From Mytilinidion resinicola (taxonomy: Eukaryota > Ascomycota > Dothideomycetes > Mytilinidiales > Mytilinidiaceae), in NCBI RefSeq assembly GCF_010093595.1, contig NW_022985445.1, positions 62,001 to 126,000 on the forward strand: 64,000 nucleotides of DNA, in the 5' to 3' direction. A program made the position numbers and the translations under genes. Below, piece after piece: positions 57,634 to 64,000 of the stretch. The notes under the pieces were generated by a model that ran no database searches, had not been told where the DNA came from, and saw only the letters and a list, made by a program, of their open reading frames with translations. Within the stretch, counting starts at the first letter, position 1; the number at the start of each line of letters is the position of its first letter.

Positions 57634-58639
57634 GGGTGTACAACTACTAAAAAGGGGGTATATAATTACTATTTCCCTTTAAGTATCTAAATACTATAGG
57701 TTTTAAGCTAGTTTTTAGTATATTTAGAGTTATATATTAGTATATTATCTTAAATAAAGATATACTTAGGTAAGTACTAAGAAAAAAGTTCTTTTTTAAA
57801 AGTTTTAGTATAGCTTTTTCCTAAATACCCTATTTTCTTAGATATAAAGTCCCTCTTTATAATAATTAAAGGGAAGTATTCTACTTTTTCCTTTAGAATA
57901 ACTTAAATAGCCCCCTATACTATCTATAATATCTTTTTACCCTTTTTTTTCTCTATAATTATCTTAGGGTTATATTTCTTACTAGGAAATTAAAAGCACT
58001 ATTTAGCTTATTAGCCTAAGCCCTGTTAAACTAAGCACTTATCTATAAACTTAATAACCTGTTACTTCTATTAGAAATTCCGATACTTTTTTATAAATTA
58101 GCGCCGTAAAGCTGTATAATCTGCCTTTAATTTAGGCCTCTAGGTATAACAGTGGTTCCTAAGGCCTTATTTCTAGAGCTTCTATACAATAGTCCTTATT
58201 AAAGGGGGGTAGTTGCAGTTTTAGAGCCCGGCATCTTTAAGCATCTATTTATACTTAATTTTAGGGGATTTTCGTGCAATTTAATATAGCAATTGTTTCT
58301 TGCAACGTGATAGTACCTCTGGACAACCATCTCGAGGTAGGGTGTATACAGTTTTGTGGGTTTCCCACCGCTTGATTGTCTTGGTGATTGTGTTCCGGTG
58401 AACGCCAAATTCAGCCTCCAATTCCTTGACAGAAACACCAGCCTCCCGCTTTGAGATAATAGCGCTGCGAGCCTCAGGTGACAGCTCTTGATTCCTGCCT
58501 CGATTTCCTGTGATTTCTGTGCCAAACGAGCGGCGCATGGTTGTGCTGTTGGTGTTCGAACATCGTGAGTTGATGCGCGTCGCGTAGTTTCGTGTTGGAG
58601 CCCGAGCTCGTGCACATAGACTTTTGGCTTAGTACTGTA

Positions 58640-59252
58640 TTATGCCAAAGCACTAGACTACGTCTTTAAATATTTGAAATATGATCAAGTACTTTCCCAG
58701 ATGCTAGTCGCATGGAGCAATGAGCGAGAGGATAATTGCGATGGAATCCTAACATGCTTTATGAAGGTATAAAAAAAAAATATAACATACATGCTTGCTG
58801 CGTGCATATCGAACTTGGGAAAGGGGATGACGAAAATGTGAAGAAGGGAATATGTGCAGGTGCACCATTATCTAGCCAAAAACGATGGACCTTGTGTCCG
58901 CTAGACTACTAGACGGCAGTGTCAGGCTTTAACAAAGTTCCTGGACGAGTTGACGAGCGGCAGGACTAGATTGTATCTCGAGCGTACCACTTCCTCGGCG
59001 TCATCGTTCGGCACCCATAATTCACCCAGCGCATACACACGTCCGTCACTGAGCAATTCACATTCGCCTACGACGAAAATCATTTTACTGCGCTGGCGAT
59101 TCACCCCCTTGAATGTACAGGCCGACTCCGTAAGTATATAGTGCCTCCTACTTTCCGACCTCAGTCTCTCCCCTTCATCCCGACACCAACTTTCTTCTCC
59201 ACACCACCACCACTTCCAAGACCCAACACCCTCAGCACACCACCATCCTCGC
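58640..59252. other. Host flank of the nest; promoter of the F-box gene
   Basis: No gene on the + strand. A minus-strand frame (58922-59380) overlaps the leader and start of the F-box gene and is not supported. CACC/CCACC-rich sequence before 59253 is a typical leader. Confidence 0.45.
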
Positions 59253-60518
59253 TTGCCAACCATGGCAGCATCTTTCCTCAAAGTACTCTCGGGGTTCTCC
59301 AAGAGCAAACCTAAGCCCTCCCCAGACCAATCCCCACCAGCCTTACACATCCCCGAACTCGTCGAGATGATCTTCTCCAACCTCAGACATCGCGACCTTA
59401 TCCAATGTTCTCAGGTCTCCAAGCAGTGGAAGGATATCGTGGATACTAGCCCTGCTATTCGGAGACAGACGTGGCGAGATACACCCAAGCGCCTCATTAC
59501 TCGATCCCAGAAGAACACACTACTCGACGATCGTACCGAGGACCTCCGTAACCTAAAAATTGTGAATCCTGATGGCGGAGCACGGGGAAAGATCCCCATC
59601 ATTGCAGATCTTTGTCCCGTGTTCTTGCAGGCGGCTGGTGACTTCAATGGAGTTTTCGACCGCCGTCGTACTCCTGCTCTTTGGATTCTACATCCCAACC
59701 ACGTCCTCTATCTCTGTTTCGGCCACGATATCTCCAAGCGTCTCCTCGACCACGGATATCAATGCAAGACGGCATCCTACCACGAAATGCTCGTCATGGA
59801 CCCCCCACAAACCCAAATCATCGTACGATCGATTTTCTACAACCCCACCCGAGGTACTTGTTTCTGGCACTGGACTGCTTTCTTAGAGAACTGACAAATG
59901 ATCGCCATAATCTCGAATCCGTCCAGCGTTCGCGTAGGAGAGGTGCTCGACTGCTTCCGCGCCATGGAATCCCTCGCCAACCTCACCAAAACCCTCGAAT
60001 GGAACATCGGCCTCGCTCTCGCTGTGATCTTCCTACCAGTACTCATTCCCTCCTGGATCACTTTGGGACCGCAGAAGCTGCTCCGCGTCTCCAAGTACGT
60101 TCGGAAGTTCCCGAGCTCGTACTACGGCGCGAAAGCATTCGAACGGGGCACTATCAACGGCTACTGCGCCACTGTTCGATACGGCGTCGATATCCTCCGA
60201 CATGGACACCCGTACGCGAAATCGCAAAAGGTCTGGGTTCATGCTGCACACTATCTCTCCCGGCTCGACTCGTGGTGCTACTACCTCTTCCTCGTCTACG
60301 TGCTATACCGGATTATGGGACTCCGTTATGGGCGATTCAAGGTGCAGGGGCAGCCTGGATCCCAGCAACCCGAGTACGCGCAAGGTACAATCCTCAGTTT
60401 GATCATGATTTCTGTTTACTTTTACTTTGCTGGTGCGATTGCCAATCCGTTAGATGGCCCGCGGGTGTTGGAAGAAGAGGCGAGGAGCAAGTTTAGGAGG
60501 CAGTGGGGCACGAAGTAG
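59253..60518 (+). pseudogene. F-box/multi-pass membrane protein, paralogue 2 (one in-frame TGA)
   Basis: From ATG 59253 (or 59262), residues ~33-75 form an F-box-like domain (IPELVEMIFSNLRHRDLIQC, SQVSKQWKDIVDTS). A globular part follows (HGYQCKTASYHEML, TQIIVRSIF). At 59892-59894 the frame meets TGA and continues in the same frame: SNPSSVRVGEVLDCFRAMES. The NP-x-x-V-x-V-x-x-VLD phrase resembles the conserved G-V-T-V-x-D-V-L region of a common fungal domain (DUF6699-like, tentative). Three hydrophobic segments follow (GLALAVIFLPVLIPSWITLG; WCYYLFLVYVLYRIMG; ILSLIMISVYFYFAGAI), ending at TAG 60516-60518. The TGA could be skipped if a phase-1 intron from GTACTT (about 59854) to GCGTAG (about 59930) were used, but that would remove conserved sequence. 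The total frame is 422 codons. Paralogue of the broken gene at 22745-23919. Confidence 0.65.
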
Positions 60519-60865
60519 TGGTGGAGGGACTGGCGATTCTAAGGGAAAGGCTGCGTTGTAAAGCATGCGGAATGAGTGTTCTGGGATTCAGCCTACCGCT
60601 GTATGGTGCTGCCTCTGCCGGCTGACTAAGGAGGCACATAAGTAATTAGGTACCGTGAGCGACGGGCCAAGGGGCTAGGTATTTGCATTACAGATGTTTT
60701 GTTCGCTCGAGGAGTAGTGAATTTGGCCCTCTATCAGATTCCCCTTTCAATCTTAGCGTACAGTTTTCCTTTAACATAGATACTCAGCGGGAAGTTGAAT
60801 CTTAGACCTGCCTACCACAAGAGCACTCTGCTCTGTCAATATGTTGCTCAATAGCTTCATAGAAG
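60519..60865. other. Intergenic, no gene seen
   Basis: 3' flank of the F-box gene up to the AAG target site of the MITE. Confidence 0.4.
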
Positions 60866-61034
60866 CTGGCAGCTGGTGAAAAGTGGTGAGAACTCTTGTG
60901 TATTGCTATGTAGGAGGATGGGTATATATAGGCGTAGAGGCGCCAAGCCAGCTAAGCGAAGGAACCCTGACGCATGCAAGCTGGGGAATAGCGCTAAGGA
61001 TGCGCTAGTACAGTAGCGTATGGACGGCTGCCAG
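60866..61034. mobile_element. MITE-like element, copy 2 (169 bp)
   Basis: Same orientation and sequence as copy 1 at 13432-13615 apart from small deletions and substitutions. Ends CTGGCAGC/GCTGCCAG; 3-bp target duplication AAG at 60863-60865 and 61035-61037. Confidence 0.75.
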
Positions 61035-61037
61035 AAG

Positions 61038-62773
61038 CCATGATCGACATTTCCTTCGTTCGAACTCATATGCATGTGGAATTTAACTTTTTACCTAAAT
61101 TTCTCTAATCAAGAAAAGTCACAGTTTACCTCAATCTATTCTACCAACACACCTCACTCTGTTGTTCTTCGGAAGCCCCCAATCCTCTCCTTCGCCCTAC
61201 CGTATTCCACGTGCTGGTGGTGATTTTCCGTTTCTCCTCAAACCGTGTATCTCCCCAAAGCTAACGAGGTACGTATTCACAGGTACTAGATCGTCCAGTT
61301 TAATAGCGAGATCGACCGTGTATGACCTCCAACCCCTAAAGAGGAGCTACTAACTTCCCACTCATCACCTCCCTAGCCCCTGCCTAATCCGCCAGTCCGG
61401 CTAGAAGGTTTCCACTCTCAACCATCATGCCATATTTCACAATAAATGTTTCCCCGTAATGTGTAAGTGCCTGAGGTAAGTACTGTGGTGTATGCAGGAA
61501 ATATGGATTCTAACCTGGGCAAGCCGAGTCTAAAGACGCTACTAGGTAAGGAATGGATTACGGATATGAAGATTCCCTTCTTTTGGCGCGTAGATGAATG
61601 AGGGCCGAGAGCTGATGAGACGCGAAAACAAAAGCAAATACGTGTGGGATGATACAGTGCCTTGCCATAGAAATCCGTATACTTTCCTGCCACTGTCTAT
61701 GGTGCTCCAACGTACTAATAGAAAGCGAGGACAGTGGATAAACTTCTAGTCCTCGTACGCCATGTTGACGCTATCTGAGGTAACCTAGCAAGTCTAACAG
61801 GACGTACAAACTGTCTCATTCATTTTTTCCAGGGGGTGTCGAGGCAACTCATGCGGCGATAACCCACTTCGAAACAGAGCACATAACGTTGAACTAATGG
61901 AAAGAACCGGGAACAGTGGATACACTTCCCATCTGTGTACACCCTGTTGGCGCTGTCTAAGGTAGCCTTGCAAGATTAGTAGTCACTTAAAAGGCCGGAT
62001 TCCTCTCTTATTTGGAATGCTGAAAATACTATGAAGCTCCTCACACAGCGGTAAACAAGTGTACAGATTTCAATGACGAAGCATTATACTGCCGCATCTT
62101 ATCAGATGCGAGAGGAGTAGCGGTTTTGAAAGCAGTGAATTCTATGGGCACGGCGGCAAAGTAGTCACAACTATTCCTCCTGAAATGGAATTAAGGGATG
62201 AGCTATGGTATTCTAGTCTATCTTACACTTCATGTTCCCTAATCATCGCTTTCACTTACTTATAATACTTCAAGTGTGAACTCCGCTCCCCAGTGTGATA
62301 TAGCACAGGCGTTTACCAGCGCAACCAAGTTACCAAGAACCAGTCAATAAGCCATAGAGCCCTCAATCAAGACCGGTCTCCTTCCCGTGTCCGCCTTCTA
62401 TCCCAAAAAGAAATGACCGAAAATGCCTCCGAGTAAATTATTGTCATCTTCAGGAAGTAGAGAAACCGTCCCAGTTTCCAGGGAAGGCTTCGCCGCCAAA
62501 TCTTTTTAAACCGCTAGAAATCACGGCGTCTGATGAGTAGCTATATTTGAGCACATGTTCCGACACCCTAATGCATCTAAATACCCCTCTACTATTCTAG
62601 TAAGAGTTGCAAAGCCCGAGAAACCTTATTCTCTTTCCGTATCCCCTGTCTATCCCAAGAAGAAACATGCCAAAATGTCCCCAAGATGATGATTGTTCCC
62701 AACGCCAGCTGTAAGAAGCATAAAGAATTCCAGGAGAGCCAAGGTCGCGGACTGTCTTTACGCCATCTAACCA
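61038..62773. other. Noncoding stretch with degenerate duplicated segments
   Basis: Two related segments of ~90 bp lie at about 61700-61795 and 61895-61985 (each with ACAGTGGATA-ACTTC, then TGTTG-CGCT-TCT-AGGTA-CC). A shorter match is near 63905-63930 (ACACTGTCTGAGGTGGCC). Another duplicated pair lies at about 62370-62470 and 62625-62735 (CTATCCCAA-AAGAAA-TG-C-AAAATG). No protein-coding gene is supported. Confidence 0.45.
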
Positions 62774-63001
62774 CGCGGGGCATGAAAAAAGTGGCACACT
62801 CATTAAGTACTCTGTCCTTATGTACACCTGTCTGCCATTGCATGAAGTGCTTTAACAAGTTTCCACATAGTTTAAAGTGAAGGGCTTTTGTCTTGTTCCT
62901 ATTCCTGAAAATTCTCTGAGGCACCCCAAGCAGTGGCAGACAGATGTACACATGAGACAGCTTGTTCTGGAATTAGTATGTCACACTTTCCATGCCCCGC
63001 G
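62774..63001. repeat. Imperfect inverted repeat, ~70-bp arms
   Basis: The left arm (about 62775-62845) begins CGCGGGGCATGAAAAAAGTG and contains TGTACACCTGTCTGCCATTGC. The right arm (about 62930-63001) is its reverse complement with mismatches (GTGGCAGACAGATGTACACA ... CATGCCCCGCG). The spacer is about 85 bp. It ends 14 bases from the stop codon of the RING gene. It could be a foldback element or a duplicated 3' flank. Confidence 0.6.
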
Positions 63002-63014
63002 TGCCAACGTAGCC

Positions 63015-63587
63015 TTACGGCTGACGCAACGTAACCGAGCCCGTCCACACAGTTACCGGCCCATCCCACGCGTACCAATACAGAAACGCTATGAAAGTCA
63101 GGGGATTGAATACTGCCAGGAGAATAGCAAGCGTCACCCAAGGCCCGAGATACCCAACCATAACCGCGAGTACAGCGAGTATCTCGACCATGATTCTCTT
63201 AGCGCGTCCCAGCCCCAAGAAACAAAGGAACGAGGGGAGGGAGTAGAGAATCAGCATCCAGGCGCCCACGAACGTAATTCTCCTCAATACATCACTGTGC
63301 TCCTCAAGCATCCCCTTCAGCGTCCGACGCGGGATGGGTAATGCCGCAACGGAAACTGGGACTGGGAGATTCGCGCGGCATAGCGGGCAATTCGTGCGGG
63401 ATTGGATCCAAGTATCGAGACAGTCGTGGCCGAAGACATGATGGCATTTCGAGTCGATCACTTGAACGGCCATGTCGTGGAAGGAGAAGGGGCGGAGGCA
63501 GATGGGGCAGCCGTCGGTGTGCTTTGCTAGGACCTCTGTGACGAATTGGGGAGGTTGGTTCAGGGGGTGGGCGAACTAGAGGGACAT
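63015..63587 (-). pseudogene. RING-H2 membrane protein (probable E3 ubiquitin ligase) with TAG at codon 4
   Basis: The apparent start ATG at 63587 is followed by two codons and an in-frame TAG (63576-63578). The frame then continues FAHPLNQPPQFVTEVLAKHT into a RING-H2 domain: DGCPICLRPF as the first Cys pair, then KCHHVFGHDCLDTW and NCPLC. The C-x2-C...C-x-H...H-x2-C...C-x2-C ligand order is complete. After the RING come a Pro-rich linker and two or three hydrophobic segments (ITFVGAWMLILYSLPSFLCF; VEILAVLAVMVGYLGPWVTL; AILLAVFNPLTFIAFLYW). Known RING-H2 membrane proteins of this layout are ubiquitin ligases of endomembranes. The next in-frame ATG (63473) would lose the first zinc ligands. 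The gene is therefore either recently disrupted or depends on another start or RNA-level correction. Confidence 0.65.
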
Positions 63588-64000
63588 GGTGGTGATGGTG
63601 GTGGTGGTGGTGGTTCTGAGTGAGTTGGGTGGGTGCGGGTGATGGAGTACTAAGAATGAACACATTCTTCGAGTATAAAATAAGGATGAAAGGAAGATAT
63701 GAAAGGGTAGACAGGAAGTCGATCACATCGAGAGAACGGAGAAATCTTAGAAGTGAATTTGAAATAATGAATGGGACCTAGTGAATTTGGATTGAAGAAC
63801 TCTTGACTGAAGCAGGCCGTACATGTGCTCTACTTCGTCCTTCACTTTTGATGCTAATAATTGACCCCCTTTTGAAAGAAATGGCACACTCAAGCATTTC
63901 AACACTGTCTGAGGTGGCCCGGTGAGCTATCAGAAATGCCAGAACTGGTATTCTACAAATGCTAAAAGCACACCAGAGGACTTCAAGTGGTGCTAAACAA
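63588..64000. other. Upstream region of the RING gene
   Basis: A GTGGTG-rich leader (63588-63620) precedes the apparent ATG on the minus strand. No further gene is seen to the window end. Confidence 0.45.

Larger units (their letters stand above)
42855..57677. mobile_element. Foldback/hAT-like non-autonomous element, copy 2, split by gypsy 2
   Basis: Outer ends GGGAAATAGTAATTA (42855) and TAATTACTATTTCCC (57677) are perfect inverted repeats, flanked by an exact 8-bp duplication TTTAAGTA (42847-42854 and 57678-57685). The left ~920 bp (42855-43773) contain GTACACCCC blocks, CTGATTGGCTCGGAG and repeat units shared with copy 1 at 14812. The right end left after the gypsy insertion is only 57639-57677. 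The uninterrupted element is about 0.97 kb. No transposase is visible. It inserted into the Tc1/mariner transposase gene. Confidence 0.85.
29570..58200. other. AT-rich, RIP-mutated block
   Basis: Composition changes sharply at about 29.57 kb and recovers at about 58.2 kb. Inside, TpA is extremely common and all element genes are full of TAA/TAG. Exceptions are the gypsy 1 LTR cores (31.25-31.5, 36.8-37.1, 45.43-45.84 kb) and parts of the foldback element (42.9-43.8 kb). No host gene is recognisable within it. Confidence 0.9.
42450..58637 (-). mobile_element. Tc1/mariner DNA transposon, split by a 14.8-kb nested insertion
   Basis: The outer ends read TA-CAGTCGG at 42448-42456 and, on the opposite strand, TA-CAGTACT at 58639-58631, typical of Tc1/mariner ends with TA target duplication. 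The transposase is on the minus strand. The N-terminal part at 58538-58281 is intact and shows the Tc1-type helix-turn-helix (LSPEARSAIISKREAGVSVK, VHRNTITKTIKRW). A RIPped continuation reaches 57686 with DNxxIxNSKYTKN-like sequence before the insertion. Beyond the insertion, at 42846-42560, comes PPYLPGFNPI with the following helix and LKAVLKEV, the D-x-NPIE region of the DDE/D catalytic domain. Without inserts the element is about 1.35 kb. It is inactive. Confidence 0.9.

Noticed and set aside
58922..59380. 152-codon minus-strand frame
   Set aside because: It overlaps the leader and start of the F-box gene on the + strand and has no domain or splice signals; its composition mirrors the opposite strand.

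Overview
The window looks like a filamentous ascomycete (Pezizomycotina) chromosome segment. Host genes carry short introns of about 50-80 bp with GTATGT/GTAAGT donors, CTAAC/CTGAC branch sites and YAG acceptors. Fungal families are present (HeLo domain, F-box, RING, Fot1/pogo, Tad-like LINE, chromovirus gypsy, copia). A ~29 kb block is extremely AT/TpA-rich, as expected of repeat-induced point mutation (RIP). I cannot name the species. No tRNA, rRNA or CRISPR array was seen.

Layout. 0-10 kb: sparse, mostly unrecognised small host genes on the + strand: a truncated SDR-like 3' end, spliced hypothetical proteins at 1.08-2.03, 3.89-4.66 and 5.33-6.18 kb, a small membrane protein with an in-frame TAG at 6.75-7.15 kb, and two acidic proteins at 7.83 and 9.32 kb with TATA boxes and 5'-UTR introns. 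10.7-28.7 kb: a cluster of eight relatives of one unrecognised family (here members A-H) with a WPH motif, a C-x2-C-x24-H-x4-H zinc-finger-like core, an acidic region and a C-terminal RYxxYxLRxRK-like motif. Three members look intact (D, E, F); the rest are broken or partial. Between them lie a MITE, a 640-bp foldback element with 8-bp target duplications, relics of an F-box/membrane protein family, and an intact HeLo-domain protein (24.6-26.0 kb).

29.0-58.6 kb: a transposon nest whose insertion order can be read from target-site duplications. A copia element (29022-42428, TSD TCGTA) is split by a Fot1/pogo element (30674-38498), itself split by a gypsy element (31177-37146, TSD GATCT). Next to it a Tc1/mariner element (42450-58637) is split by a foldback element (42855-57677, TSD TTTAAGTA). 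That is split by a second, chromodomain gypsy element (43779-57633, TSD GGGTG), which holds a solo LTR of the first gypsy (45434-45843, TSD GATTT) and a LINE (46704-54272, TSD AATAAGCTGCCTA). The LINE holds a second Fot-like element (50502-52340). Heavy RIP starts and stops abruptly inside the outermost elements.

58.6-64 kb: an F-box/membrane protein paralogue with an in-frame TGA, a second copy of the MITE, degenerate duplicated noncoding segments, and a RING-H2 membrane protein with an in-frame TAG at codon 4. The genes do not form a pathway. The unifying theme is a lineage-specific, decaying multigene neighbourhood beside a RIP-inactivated transposon nest.
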